Assembly (NCBI RefSeq): GCF_001507545.1
Contig: NZ_LQBP01000007.1
Span: forward strand, 1 to 64,000
Direction: 5' to 3'
Origin: Ruegeria profundi
GTDB lineage: Bacteria; Pseudomonadota; Alphaproteobacteria; Rhodobacterales; Rhodobacteraceae
DNA: 64,000 bases
Below the pieces are notes generated by a model. That model had not been told where the DNA came from. It worked only from the letters and a program-made list of their open reading frames with translations, and searched no databases. The first letter of the stretch is position 1. Every line of letters begins with the position of its first letter. Positions 46,307-55,369 of the stretch are shown piece after piece. A program made the translations under genes and the position numbers.

Positions 46307-47164
46307 TCAGGTCACAGCGCGGCGGTACAGGTGCCAGGTTGCATGGCCAAGTACCGGCATGACCACGATCAGCCCGAGAAGCATCGGAATGGCACCGGCG
46401 ATCAACAAGACAGCGACCACAAGACCCCAGGCCAGAATGACTTTGGGGTTATGCCGAAGGACACGGACGGAGGTCACAACCGCCACCGGAAGCCCGACTT
46501 TACGATCCAGCAAAAGCGGAAAGCTGACGACACTGATCGCCAGCGCGACCAGGGCAAAAAGAAACCCCACCGCGTTGCCAAAGATGATCATCGTCCAGCC
46601 CGCACCGGTGGTGAATACTTGCGCCACGAACGCGCCGAAGGATGTTGGCAAATCTGGGCCCAGCGTGTGGACATAGATGCTCTGCGCGACCATGAGCCAG
46701 ACCAGTAGCCAAAGGACCAGATAAAAGCCCAACAGCAGAATTGCACCGAATGAGGGTGAGCGGAAGACACCGAAAGCGTCCAGCCAATGCACATCGCCCC
46801 CTTGCTCTCGCTTGCGGCTGATTTCATACAATCCCACCGCCGCAATGGGGCCAATCAATGCAAAGCCCATGATCAGCGGTGCAAGCAATGGCACCATGTT
46901 CTTGTTCAACCCAAAGCCGAACATGAGCAGTCCTGCAATCGGGTAGATCAGAACGATGAATATGGCATCTGCCCGCGTTTCCAGAAAATCGTTGTATCCT
47001 GCCCGCAGGCAATCCTTCAGGTCTTGCATTGTCAGCGTTTGCACCACCGGCATGTGCCGCGTATCCGCGCTGCCGATATGATTTACACTTTCCGCAATAT
47101 GATCGCTGGTCGCGCTGATGTTCTTGGCGGCCCAGCTGATCGGATTTCCAATCGTTTTCGCCAT
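46307..47164 (-). CDS. DUF2189 family inner-membrane protein
   Basis: This 285-aa protein has about six hydrophobic segments and the DUF2189 pattern: LKDCLRAGYNDFLETRADAIF leading into the first helix, and LGHATWHLYRRAV at the C terminus. The N terminus (1-60) is soluble. The ATG at 47164 is preceded by GGGAGGGG. The open frame runs 77 codons further with no conserved content. Function unknown. Confidence 0.87.
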   Translation of the reverse strand: MAKTIGNPISWAAKNISATSDHIAESVNHIGSADTRHMPVVQTLTMQDLKDCLRAGYNDFLETRADAIFIVLIYPIAGLLMFGFGLNKNMVPLLAPLIMGFALIGPIAAVGLYEISRKREQGGDVHWLDAFGVFRSPSFGAILLLGFYLVLWLLVWLMVAQSIYVHTLGPDLPTSFGAFVAQVFTTGAGWTMIIFGNAVGFLFALVALAISVVSFPLLLDRKVGLPVAVVTSVRVLRHNPKVILAWGLVVAVLLIAGAIPMLLGLIVVMPVLGHATWHLYRRAVT

Positions 47165-47356
47165 CGATATCCCCTCCCGTAGCGTATCAGCGCAGCAGAG
47201 TGAATCCGGCACGGGTTGCCCTTGGCCGGACCAGCCGGCAACGCCCGATAGTGAGTATATCACATTTTTTCGCCTTTTGGTTGCTTGATACGAAACAGAG
47301 CCGATTGCCCTGATTCTCAGGCGTGTTAGCTTGGTTGCAGGCAACAGGAGGTCAGC

Positions 47357-48340
47357 ATGCATCAAACGGCAAGAACCGTCGTCATTCACGAACATGGCGG
47401 CCCGGAAGTATTAAGGATCGAAGACCGGCCGCTGGGCGATCCCGGCCCCGGAGAAGTTCGTATTCGTCACAATGCTTGCGGGTTGAACTTTATCGATGTC
47501 TATCAGCGTTCAGGACTTTATCCGTTGGATCTGCCGCATGCCTTGGGCATGGAAGCCGCAGGCGTGATCGAGGCCGTGGGCGAAGGCGTGACTCACCTGG
47601 AACCCGGCCAGCGGGCGGCATATGCAGCGGCCCCTCCCGGTGCCTATTGCGAGGCACGGGTGATGCCTGCGGCGCAGGTGTGCCCTTTGCCAGACGAGAT
47701 TGGATTTGACGCAGCGGCCGCGATGATGCTCAAGGGGATGACGGTCGAATACCTGTTTCACCGCACCACGCCGTTAAAACGCGGGGACACCGTCCTTTTT
47801 CACGCAGCTGCTGGTGGCGTGGGGCTGATCGCCTGCCAATGGGCCAAATCCGAAGGTATCACCCTTATAGGCACCGCCGGAACCGACGAAAAATGCAGCC
47901 TGGCGCAATTCAATGGCGCAGCCCACTGTATCAATTACCGGACCGAAAACTTTGCTGAACGTGTGGCCGAACTCACCGGGGGCAAAGGCGTGGACGTGGT
48001 GATGGATTCAATCGGGGCGGATACCTTCACCGGGTCGCTGGACTGCCTCAAGCCCCTTGGGATGATGATATCGTTTGGCAATGCCTCGGGACCGGTGCCG
48101 CTGATCGATCTGGGAATATTGGCCAAGAAAGGGTCGCTCAAGATCACGCGCCCGACTCTTTTTACGCATATTGCCGATCACGCTGTCTGTCAGGCTATGG
48201 CGCGACGGCTATTCGGCAAGGTCGAGGGCGGAGAGGTGAAAATCCACATCGACCAGCGCTTTCCGCTGGAACAAGTGGCTGACGCCCACCGCGCGCTTGA
48301 GGCGCGCCAGACCACCGGCAGCACGGTTCTGGAGCTTTGA
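47357..48340 (+). CDS. quinone oxidoreductase (QOR/QorA-type)
   Basis: This 327-aa zinc-independent MDR protein is typical of NADPH:quinone oxidoreductase 1. ACGLNFIDVYQRSGLYP, HALGMEAAGVIEAVG, then cofactor motif HAAAGGVGLIACQWAK are visible. A perfect Shine-Dalgarno (AGGAGG) precedes the ATG by 6 nt. Related to the protein at 45288 but clearly a different subgroup. Ended by a hairpin with a T-rich tail. Confidence 0.92.
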   Translation: MHQTARTVVIHEHGGPEVLRIEDRPLGDPGPGEVRIRHNACGLNFIDVYQRSGLYPLDLPHALGMEAAGVIEAVGEGVTHLEPGQRAAYAAAPPGAYCEARVMPAAQVCPLPDEIGFDAAAAMMLKGMTVEYLFHRTTPLKRGDTVLFHAAAGGVGLIACQWAKSEGITLIGTAGTDEKCSLAQFNGAAHCINYRTENFAERVAELTGGKGVDVVMDSIGADTFTGSLDCLKPLGMMISFGNASGPVPLIDLGILAKKGSLKITRPTLFTHIADHAVCQAMARRLFGKVEGGEVKIHIDQRFPLEQVADAHRALEARQTTGSTVLEL

Positions 48341-48347
48341 CAAAAGA

Positions 48348-48367
48348 CCCGGCCTGTCGGGGCCGGG
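48348..48367 (+). terminator. terminator after the qor gene
   Basis: 7-bp stem CCCGGCC / GGCCGGG, 6-nt loop, then CTGTTTATTTATT. Begins 7 nt after the stop. Confidence 0.85.
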
Positions 48368-48544
48368 CTGTTTATTTATTGACCTGCCATTTAGCCCTGA
48401 AAGGAGGCGCGGAATACTATCATGATCACTTCCAAGCCTATCCTTTTGATCCGAAATCGTCGAGTTGGTGACGCAGGCATAAACGCACATTGGACTTGCA
48501 GAACGTCGCATACAGCAGTTCATGAGGTCTGCCGAAAAAGAAAA

Positions 48545-48566
48545 GGCGGCGAGGTGACTCGCCGCC
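48545..48566 (-). terminator. terminator after the YHS-domain gene
   Basis: Perfect 9-bp stem GGCGGCGAG / CTCGCCGCC, loop GTGA, followed on the minus strand by TTTTCTTTTTC. It begins 24 nt after the stop. Confidence 0.88.
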
Positions 48567-48590
48567 GAATGCTTTTCAAACTCAGCTGAT

Positions 48591-49064
48591 TTACTGCTGC
48601 AGTTCTGCCGGCTCTTTGTCAGCAATGGTTTCCCAGTTGGCGCTGGCTTTTTCGATGAAGCCCGGGATGTCGCCTTCCCAACGTTCCTGGATGTCCTGGG
48701 ACAGGTTCAGGTACAGTTTGTTGTCAACGATTTTCCAGTAGGTCGGGTCACCGTCGAACTTGAAGCCCATGGCCGCGCCGAATGCGCAGTAACCGCCGTA
48801 TGCAGGCAGGTAAGCTTCCGGGTTGGCTTCGAACGCCGCTTTGTTTTCTTCGGTTGCAAAACGGTACAGAGCGTCGTTGTGCAGTGCGGAGATGCGGTAG
48901 TCACCTTTGGTCGGTGCGCCTTCGGTGAAATAGGCAACCGGGTCATAGCCCTGCATTGCAAGACCGGTCGAGCTTGCGTTCAGTTCAACGCCTGCTGCCA
49001 TGGCCGAGCTTGCGATTGCGACGGACAAGGCAACCCCGCCCAGGATGGATTTGAACTTGTTCAT
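48591..49064 (-). CDS. secreted YHS-domain protein
   Basis: This 157-aa protein has a clear signal peptide (MNKFKSILGGVALSVAIASSAMA, cut near residue 23). The YHS core is GYDPVAYFTEGAPTKGDYRIS, then YRFATEENKAAFEANPEAYLPAYGGYCAFG with the conserved cysteine that may bind metal. Periplasmic. AAAGGTG stands 6 nt before the ATG. A GTG three codons upstream is possible. Similar proteins are annotated only by domain. Confidence 0.9.
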   Translation of the reverse strand: MNKFKSILGGVALSVAIASSAMAAGVELNASSTGLAMQGYDPVAYFTEGAPTKGDYRISALHNDALYRFATEENKAAFEANPEAYLPAYGGYCAFGAAMGFKFDGDPTYWKIVDNKLYLNLSQDIQERWEGDIPGFIEKASANWETIADKEPAELQQ

Positions 49065-49240
49065 TTGTTTCACCTTTCGTGAACTTAGGCACCCTCTGCC
49101 GCCGGAATTGCGGCTGGTGCCCCTTTGGATTTTTTTTCATGTGCGGTCAGCAATTGTCCGGCACGCAGCCTACTTGGGCAGTGATCTCTTCACGTTCAAA
49201 GCAATCAATTGTGATTGTGTGGTAACAAAGATTGAACTGT

Positions 49241-49531
49241 TCAAATATGCACAGATTCAGCTTGCCGATCGGGTCTGAAGCCCAGCACAAATTTGACCAC
49301 TTTTTCTGCGGGCATCTCGCAGGGGCGCAACAGGGCACCGCTGGCGCGTGTCAAATATAGGTTCAGGCTGATGTAATCGTTGCCGCCAAGCTCGTGCGCG
49401 ACCAGCTTTTGGGATTTGCCCCCGGCCAGTTCCGAACGGCTTACGACATAGCGCTTGCCATTGCTTTGGCCGGTAGACGACCCCGCGGGAATCGCGAAAA
49501 AGGCGCTCAGAAAGGTATCAGGAGCGTTCAA
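49241..49531 (-). CDS. conserved small protein of unknown function downstream of plsY
   Basis: This 96-aa product overlaps the plsY stop by 4 bp. It has no membrane segment. RYVVSRSELAGGKSQKLVAHELGG, then DYISLNLYL, then LLRPCEMPAEKVVKFVLGF look like a compact alpha/beta domain. As I recall, relatives accompany plsY or pyrC' in this group. No function can be given. Last gene of the pyr-plsY operon. Confidence 0.75.
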   Translation of the reverse strand: MNAPDTFLSAFFAIPAGSSTGQSNGKRYVVSRSELAGGKSQKLVAHELGGNDYISLNLYLTRASGALLRPCEMPAEKVVKFVLGFRPDRQAESVHI

Positions 49532-50133
49532 GATTGACCGATTTTAGGTTCAGTGCCGGCCTTGATCCGCACAAGGTTGGCCCGGTGGCGCCAAAACACA
49601 AGAACGGTCAGCATGATACTCAGTGCAAGGGCTGAGCCATCCGTCAGGGACAGGACCCATACAGCAGACATTGCAGCGGCCACCAACGCACCCAGCGAGG
49701 AAATCCGCCATATTGCAGCCGCAACCAGCCACGTCAGGCAGCAGGCCACCCCAACACGCCAGTCGAGTGCCAGCCAAAGGCCAAGAAAGGTTGCCACGCC
49801 CTTGCCGCCCTTGAACCCCAGCCAAACAGGAAAACAATGACCCAGAAACGCGGCCAGCGCCGCGATCTGTGCGGCGTCTTCCTGTGCCAGCGCACGGGCC
49901 AGCAAGACGGCGATTGCGCCTTTGGCGGCGTCGAAAAGCAATGTCAGCGCAGCGGCGGGTTTGTTCCCGGTGCGCAGTACATTGGTTGCGCCGATATTGC
50001 CCGATCCGATGCTGCGCAAATTGCCCAGCCCCATGACCCGTGCGATAATCATGCCAAACGGGATTGAACCCATCAGATAGCCGAGCACTGCCCAGAGGAG
50101 CAACTGGGTCATCGAACTGTCAATTGATGGCAT
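49528..50133 (-). CDS. plsY: acyl-phosphate:glycerol-3-phosphate acyltransferase
   Basis: This 201-aa inner-membrane enzyme makes lysophosphatidate from acyl phosphate. Its three signature loops are all intact: GSIPFGMI, GSGNIGATNVLRTG, then GHCFPVWLGFKGGKGVAT. Five membrane helices or so. The start overlaps the pyrC' stop by 1 bp. Confidence 0.95.
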   Translation of the reverse strand: MPSIDSSMTQLLLWAVLGYLMGSIPFGMIIARVMGLGNLRSIGSGNIGATNVLRTGNKPAAALTLLFDAAKGAIAVLLARALAQEDAAQIAALAAFLGHCFPVWLGFKGGKGVATFLGLWLALDWRVGVACCLTWLVAAAIWRISSLGALVAAAMSAVWVLSLTDGSALALSIMLTVLVFWRHRANLVRIKAGTEPKIGQS

Positions 50134-51413
50134 CAGGCTCTCCGGTACACTTCTTGTCCTGCGACGTAGGTTGCGGTGACCTTACCCTGCATCCTTTGGC
50201 CGTCAAACGGTGTGTTCTGCGATTTCGATTTTAGCGAGAAACGGTCCAGTACAAACGGCACGTCCGGGTCGAACAGTACCAGATCGGCAGGTGCGCCTTG
50301 TGACAACCGGCCACTGTCCAGACCTAACCGTTTCGCTGGATTCAAGGCCATGGCCCGGAACAGGGTGGGGAGGTCCAGGTACCCCGCATGGTAGAGCCGC
50401 AACACCGCAGGCAGTAACGTTTCAAGAGCCACCGCGCCCGAGGCAGCCTCTTCAAACGGCAGGCGTTTGCTCTCTTCGTCCTGCGGTGTGTGCATTGAGC
50501 TGATCGTGTCGATCAGACCGGACTGCACAGCCTCAATCACGGCGAGCCGGTCGTCTTCGGACCGCAGCGGCGGCTTGACCTTGAAGAAGGTGCGATAGTC
50601 GGCCACGTCCAGCTCATTCAGGGTAAGGTGGTGAACTGAAGTCCCGGCAGTGATGCCCAGCCCGTTGCGCTTGGCGCGCTCCAGCGCGGGCAGGGCGCGG
50701 GCGGTGGTGATCTGATCGGCGTGGTACTTGGCGCCTGTCATCTCAAGCAAGGCGATGTCTCGATCCAGGCCCATACGCTCGGCCATGGGCGAAACAGCTG
50801 GCAAACCGCGCAGGGTTGCGAATTTGCCGCTGGTTGCGGCAGCGCCGCTGCTGAGCGTTGGCTCCTGCGGATGGGCGATGACCAGCGCGCCGCAGGATCG
50901 CGCATAGGTCAGGGCGCGGGAAAACACTTTGGTATTTAAGACCACGTGGTCGCAATCGGTAAAGGCAACCGCACCGGCATCTTGCAGAAAGCCGATTTCG
51001 GTCATCTCGCGCCCGTCACGGCCCTTGGTCAAAGCCGCCATCGGCAGCACGTTGACTGGTGAGTCCGACTGCGCGCGTCGCGTGACAAATTCCAGGCTTT
51101 CAGGGGTGTCGATAGCCGGAGTGGTATCCGGACGGGTGACGATCGTGGTCACACCTCCGGCCGCCGCTGCCAGACCGGCAGTTTTATAGCTTTCCTTGTG
51201 CCTCTCACCGGGCTCACACACTTTGACGCCGATATCGACGATGCCGGGGGCAAGGCATTTCCCATCGCAATCAATGGCCTTCGCCTCGGTGGTCGGGGCA
51301 TCGCCTTCACCGCGCGCGGCAATCCGGCCATTGGTCACCCGCAGCCAACCGGGGCTGTCCGTACCGGTTTCTGGATCGATCAGGCGCGCGTTGGTGAAGA
51401 TCAGGTTGGTCAT
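50133..51413 (-). CDS. pyrC': non-catalytic dihydroorotase-like protein (PyrC')
   Basis: This 426-aa amidohydrolase-fold protein of dihydroorotase type has degenerate metal sites. The usual DxHVHxR motif reads DIGVKVC (60-66), so both histidines are replaced by G62 and K64, and the arginine by C66. The catalytic aspartate segment (TDHAPH) reads SMHTPQ (306-311), replacing Asp with M307. Such PyrC' proteins are structural partners of aspartate transcarbamoylase. pyrB is encoded upstream in the same operon, so that role fits. A true pyrC must lie elsewhere. It overlaps its neighbours by 4 bp and 1 bp. Confidence 0.9.
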   Translation of the reverse strand: MTNLIFTNARLIDPETGTDSPGWLRVTNGRIAARGEGDAPTTEAKAIDCDGKCLAPGIVDIGVKVCEPGERHKESYKTAGLAAAAGGVTTIVTRPDTTPAIDTPESLEFVTRRAQSDSPVNVLPMAALTKGRDGREMTEIGFLQDAGAVAFTDCDHVVLNTKVFSRALTYARSCGALVIAHPQEPTLSSGAAATSGKFATLRGLPAVSPMAERMGLDRDIALLEMTGAKYHADQITTARALPALERAKRNGLGITAGTSVHHLTLNELDVADYRTFFKVKPPLRSEDDRLAVIEAVQSGLIDTISSMHTPQDEESKRLPFEEAASGAVALETLLPAVLRLYHAGYLDLPTLFRAMALNPAKRLGLDSGRLSQGAPADLVLFDPDVPFVLDRFSLKSKSQNTPFDGQRMQGKVTATYVAGQEVYRRA

Positions 51414-51796
51414 GCCATGGCCCTTTCGATGGCGGCTTTGGTAGCGGCGGGATTGGCCTGATACTTGATCAGATGTTTGTCGCCGTTTTTTGTGACGATC
51501 TGAACAAAGCTTCCCATGGTGTTGACGGCCTCAATATGGGTCAACGCCACTTTGCGTGGGCCAGGACCGGTGAGGGCGGTATCAGTCATCTCCCACGTGG
51601 CGACCAGTTCTTCGGATGCCAGATACCATGCGCGCAGGCCGATGGCCGCAAGGCCCGCGGGCGCGCCGGTCCAGGGATAGGGATTGCCGATCAGCCAAAG
51701 TACGATCATCGCGCCCGCCATGGCAACGGCGGCCAACCACGTGTTCGTGCGGATATAGGCACCCCTGTCGGGGGCAAAGGTCACAGGATCAGCCAT
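51410..51796 (-). CDS. small membrane protein in the pyrB operon, unknown function
   Basis: This 128-aa protein has two hydrophobic segments (about 18-38 and 43-62). A soluble tail follows, with a PH-like beta layout (LVATWEMTDTALTGPGPRKVALTHIEAV, then GSFVQIVTKNGDKHLIKY). It overlaps pyrC' by 4 bp and the next upstream gene by 16 bp. I cannot assign a function. Coupling suggests it is made together with PyrB and PyrC'. Confidence 0.75.
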   Translation of the reverse strand: MADPVTFAPDRGAYIRTNTWLAAVAMAGAMIVLWLIGNPYPWTGAPAGLAAIGLRAWYLASEELVATWEMTDTALTGPGPRKVALTHIEAVNTMGSFVQIVTKNGDKHLIKYQANPAATKAAIERAMA

Positions 51797-52299
51797 AGGG
51801 CACCTCCGACTGCCAAAAGGACTACCAGCGCCACAATGGCTGAGCCGACGCGGCGGGGCTTGTTGTCTTGCGGCGCGGTTTGAGGGGCAGAAAACGGCTT
51901 GGCGCTTTCAGTCTGAATCGGGTCACCGGTCCAGTTGGTCGCCTCTTCGGTGTAGAACCCGATCAGGCGCAAGCGTTTGTCCGGAGTCAGAGTGGCGGCA
52001 CGCCCGCCGAACGCAGCGCTTCGAACCACCATCACCCAGCCTTCAATTGCCTCAAGCCCTTTATGATCCAGCTGATCGGCAGACACACCGCAGCCGTCGT
52101 TCAGATAGCCAAAAAGCCCAAGGTCCTCGAGGTCCGATACCGGAAAAACGTCGATCTGACCTGAATCCAGCCCCTCAACGCCCAAGACCTGATCAGCCGC
52201 GCCGGGTTCGCGCAGGAACTTCGCCTCTTCAGGGCGCATATCCAGTGAGAAAATGCGGATCACACCGCGTTCATGGGGGGCAATGGTCAGCTTGCTCAT
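51781..52299 (-). CDS. tail-anchored protein of unknown function in the pyrB operon
   Basis: This 172-aa protein has a soluble N-terminal domain of about 125 residues ([20 protein letters not shown]). A proline/glutamine-rich linker and a single C-terminal membrane helix ([22 protein letters not shown]) follow. That makes it a tail-anchored inner-membrane protein. Its start overlaps the pyrB stop by 4 bp. No family recognised. Confidence 0.75.
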   Translation of the reverse strand: MSKLTIAPHERGVIRIFSLDMRPEEAKFLREPGAADQVLGVEGLDSGQIDVFPVSDLEDLGLFGYLNDGCGVSADQLDHKGLEAIEGWVMVVRSAAFGGRAATLTPDKRLRLIGFYTEEATNWTGDPIQTESAKPFSAPQTAPQDNKPRRVGSAIVALVVLLAVGGALWLIL

Positions 52300-53252
52300 G
52301 CCGCCTCGCGCAGGTTGCGGGCCAGCAATTCCATCGCGGCCATGCGGACGGCGACACCCATTTCGACCTGGTCTTGGATAACGGATCGGTTGATGTCGTC
52401 GGCCAGCGTGCCATCAATCTCAACCCCGCGGTTCATCGGACCGGGATGCATGACGATGGCGTCGGGCTTGGCCAGCGCCAATTTTGCGGCGTCCAAACCA
52501 TAGCGATGGTAGTATTCGCGCTCTGACGGGATAAAGCCGCCATCCATACGCTCTTTCTGAAGGCGCAGCATCATGACCACATCGACGTCTTTTAGACCTT
52601 CGTTCATATCGTCATAAACCTCAGCCCCGAAATCGGCGAAATGGCCGGGGACCAGCGTTGGCGGGCCGATCAGGCGAATGCGGTTTTCCATCTTGCCCAG
52701 CAGGATCAGGTTCGAGCGCGCCACACGGGAATGTGCAACATCGCCGCAAATGGCGATGTTCAGACGGTGCAGACGACCCTTGGCGCGACGAATGGTCAAC
52801 GCATCCAACAGCGCCTGCGTCGGATGTTCATGTTTGCCATCGCCTGCGTTCAGAACCGCGCAATTCACTTTCTGCGCCAGCAGATCGACGGCACCTGAAT
52901 GCGGATGGCGCACCACCAGCAGATCGGGATGCATCGCGTTCAGAGTCATTGCAGTGTCGATCAGGGTTTCCCCCTTTTTGATCGAACTGGCCTGCATCGC
53001 CATGTTCATCACATCCGCGCCCAGCCGTTTGCCTGCGATTTCAAAGCTGGCCTGCGTGCGGGTCGAATTTTCAAAGAACATGTTTATCTGGGTCAGCCCC
53101 GACAGCACGTCGGATCGTTTTGTCGATTGTCGGTTCAGGTCGACATATGTCTCGGCCAGATCAAGGATGGCGGTAATATCGGATTGCGACAGATGCTCGA
53201 TGCCAAGAAGGTGACGATGGGCGAAACGCATGGGCGGGCTCCTGTCTGACAA
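52296..53252 (-). CDS. pyrB: aspartate carbamoyltransferase catalytic subunit
   Basis: This 318-aa enzyme condenses carbamoyl phosphate with aspartate in pyrimidine synthesis. The carbamoyl phosphate site [13 protein letters not shown], the HP segment in [14 protein letters not shown], and the late [11 protein letters not shown] motif are intact. There is no pyrI regulatory gene here. Instead pyrC' follows two genes downstream, as in pseudomonad-type holoenzymes. First or second gene of the overlapping operon. Confidence 0.96.
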   Translation of the reverse strand: MSDRSPPMRFAHRHLLGIEHLSQSDITAILDLAETYVDLNRQSTKRSDVLSGLTQINMFFENSTRTQASFEIAGKRLGADVMNMAMQASSIKKGETLIDTAMTLNAMHPDLLVVRHPHSGAVDLLAQKVNCAVLNAGDGKHEHPTQALLDALTIRRAKGRLHRLNIAICGDVAHSRVARSNLILLGKMENRIRLIGPPTLVPGHFADFGAEVYDDMNEGLKDVDVVMMLRLQKERMDGGFIPSEREYYHRYGLDAAKLALAKPDAIVMHPGPMNRGVEIDGTLADDINRSVIQDQVEMGVAVRMAAMELLARNLREAA

Positions 53253-53290
53253 TCGAACCGCTTATAAGAAGCTGCGGAGGCCGAGGCAAC

Positions 53291-53920
53291 CTACGGTTCG
53301 GTTCCTTCCGGCAGTTTCTCGCATCCGCCATCGGGCAGGCATTGCTCGCCGGGTTTGCACCATTTGGCATAGCCGCAGTCGATGGCGTTCATCGGGACAC
53401 AACCTTGATGTTCTGAACACTTAAACCCCGGGCGGCATTGCGAGCCCGTTTCTTCGCACACGAACCATCCGGGGCGCGAGCATCCGCCACCCGGCAAGCA
53501 CGAAGACCCATCGCCACAGACCAGACCATCGTCGCACACTTTAAGAAGACCGTCGGTCGGTGCGTTCGGGTCAGCTCCGGGTGTTGTGGGTTCACACTCG
53601 CCACGTGCATTGCAAAACGTACCCCCCGGGCAATCCACGCGCGACGTACATTTATTTGGCCCGGCTGGCGCGCAGCGCGTGCCCCCCGCGACGCAGCGTT
53701 CAAACGGGCCGCAGCTTCGCCCACCGCCGCAATAGGTTCCGCCCAACGGTATGCAGTGGCCGTCAAAGCTGCATCTCTGCGCGCCTGAACAGCAGCGAAA
53801 ACCGCATTTGGTTTGCCCGGGCCTGCATTGACCGTCCCGTTCAAAGAGCTGCGCAAAAGCTGGGCCGCCGAGCGTGCCCAGCAGCGCAAAAACAAAAAAG
53901 AATCGAAACAGCACAATCAT
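53291..53920 (-). CDS. cysteine-rich secreted protein of unknown function
   Basis: This 209-aa product starts with a signal peptide (MIVLFRFFFVFALLGTLGGPAFA). The mature part is about 185 residues with 26 cysteines, an even number that could form 13 disulfides. They occur in repeated CxxGxxC, CC and GGxC spacings like granulin or Dickkopf-type knots. An in-frame start 13 codons upstream is possible but would bury the signal. It is encoded 38 bp upstream of pyrB on the same strand, divergent from the uracil glycosylase gene. Function unknown. Confidence 0.75.
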   Translation of the reverse strand: MIVLFRFFFVFALLGTLGGPAFAQLFERDGQCRPGQTKCGFRCCSGAQRCSFDGHCIPLGGTYCGGGRSCGPFERCVAGGTRCAPAGPNKCTSRVDCPGGTFCNARGECEPTTPGADPNAPTDGLLKVCDDGLVCGDGSSCLPGGGCSRPGWFVCEETGSQCRPGFKCSEHQGCVPMNAIDCGYAKWCKPGEQCLPDGGCEKLPEGTEP

Positions 53921-54005
53921 GAATGTCTTGATGGTCGGCGCGATGAACGGCCCGATCAAGGCCTATTCGCTTTCCCTCGGACAAAAGCTGGTTAGATTGA
54001 GGGCT

Positions 54006-54770
54006 ATGGAATCGGCTATGGACTATCATACTGCGCGGGCGCTGCTGGACTGGCAGATAGAACTGGGCGCGACGGAGGCGATCGGTGATGCACCGGTGGA
54101 CCGATACGCGCTGCCTGACACAACGCCTAAGGTCAAAAAAGCCACTGTATCCCAAGCCGCACCGGAAAAGCCCAAGCAGCTTGACCCGGTTGCAGTTGCG
54201 AAGGCGGCGGCGCAAAGTTCCGGGTCGCTTGATCAGCTGCGCGCGGCTATGGACGGTTTTGAGCATTGTGAGTTGAAACGCGGCGCGCGGCAACTGGTTT
54301 TTTCCGACGGCACACCCGGCGCGCGGGTTATGATCATCGGCGAAGCACCGGGCCGCGAAGAAGACCGTGAAGGAAAGCCATTTGTCGGACGCGCGGGGCA
54401 ATTGCTGGACCGGATGCTGGCAGCGATTGATCTGGATCGTAAACAGAACGTCTATATCACCAATGTCCTGCCGTGGCGGCCGCCTCAGAACCGAGACCCC
54501 AAGCCGGAAGAGATCGGGATGATGAAACCCTTCCTCGAACGGCATGTCGCATTGGCCAAACCCGAAGTTCTGGTGATCATGGGTAATATCAGCTGTCAGG
54601 CGGTCTTGGGCAAACGCGGCATCACCCGGCTGCGCGGACAATGGGAACAAGCGCTGAGCTTGCCGGTCATCCCGATGTTCCACCCCGCCTACTTGCTGCG
54701 CCAACCGCTGATGAAGCGCCACGCCTGGGCGGATCTGCTGGAGTTACAAGCCTGGTTGGAGGGCAAGTGA
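54006..54770 (+). CDS. uracil-DNA glycosylase family 4/5-like
   Basis: This 254-aa UDG-superfamily protein has motif A IIGEAPGREEDREGKPFVGRAG (the GEAPG water-activating loop, residues 112-116) and motif B FHPAYLLR (about 226-232). Family 4 enzymes hold a [4Fe-4S] cluster with four cysteines. Here there are only C88 and C197 in the whole protein, so such a cluster cannot form in the usual way. Residues 35-70 are a low-complexity linker. The ATG gives MESAMDYHTARALL. The open frame extends 44 codons upstream. The phosphoesterase gene overlaps its stop by 1 bp. Confidence 0.85.
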   Translation: MESAMDYHTARALLDWQIELGATEAIGDAPVDRYALPDTTPKVKKATVSQAAPEKPKQLDPVAVAKAAAQSSGSLDQLRAAMDGFEHCELKRGARQLVFSDGTPGARVMIIGEAPGREEDREGKPFVGRAGQLLDRMLAAIDLDRKQNVYITNVLPWRPPQNRDPKPEEIGMMKPFLERHVALAKPEVLVIMGNISCQAVLGKRGITRLRGQWEQALSLPVIPMFHPAYLLRQPLMKRHAWADLLELQAWLEGK

Positions 54771-55369
54771 TGCGCGTTCTGGCTTTTTCGGACCTGCACA
54801 TGGCCCGCCCGCGCGCGGCTGAGATCGTCGCGGCAAGCGCCGAGGCCGATCTTGTGATCGGGGCCGGCGATTTCTGCAATATGCGGCAGGGCTTGGATCA
54901 GGCGATGGCGATGCTGTCCGAAATCACAGCGCCTTTTGTCATGGTGCCCGGCAATGCAGAAAGCGTGCAGGACCTGACCGAGGCTGCACCCGAGGGCGGC
55001 CATGTACTGCACGGCACCGGTATGACGCTGGATGGTCTGCGGCTGTTCGGTCTGGGCTATGGCGTACCCGTCACGCCTTTTGGTGACTGGTCCTGTGATT
55101 TGACCGAGGCCGAAGCCGCTGAGCTGCTGGAGCGTTGCGAAGCCTCAGATATCCTTATTTCGCATTCTCCCCCAAAAGGGTATGGCGATGTCACATCCAT
55201 GGGTGATGCGGTGGGGTCAGTGGCCGTGCGGGATGCGGTGGAACGGTTGCAGCCACAATACGCTTTTTGCGGACATATCCACGACGGTTGGGGTTATCGC
55301 GGAACTTTGGGCCGCACTCAGGTTGCCAATCTGGGGCCAACGGTAAACTGGTTTGAGGTCTCCATATGA
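54770..55369 (+). CDS. calcineurin-like metallophosphoesterase
   Basis: This 199-aa protein has all the metallophosphoesterase blocks: FSDLH (D8, H10), GAGD, GNAES, ISHSPP and CGHIHDGWG, so a dinuclear metal centre is expected. The substrate is unknown. Its ATG shares a base with the UDG stop, and the LysE gene overlaps its own stop by 4 bp. Confidence 0.88.
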   Translation: MRVLAFSDLHMARPRAAEIVAASAEADLVIGAGDFCNMRQGLDQAMAMLSEITAPFVMVPGNAESVQDLTEAAPEGGHVLHGTGMTLDGLRLFGLGYGVPVTPFGDWSCDLTEAEAAELLERCEASDILISHSPPKGYGDVTSMGDAVGSVAVRDAVERLQPQYAFCGHIHDGWGYRGTLGRTQVANLGPTVNWFEVSI

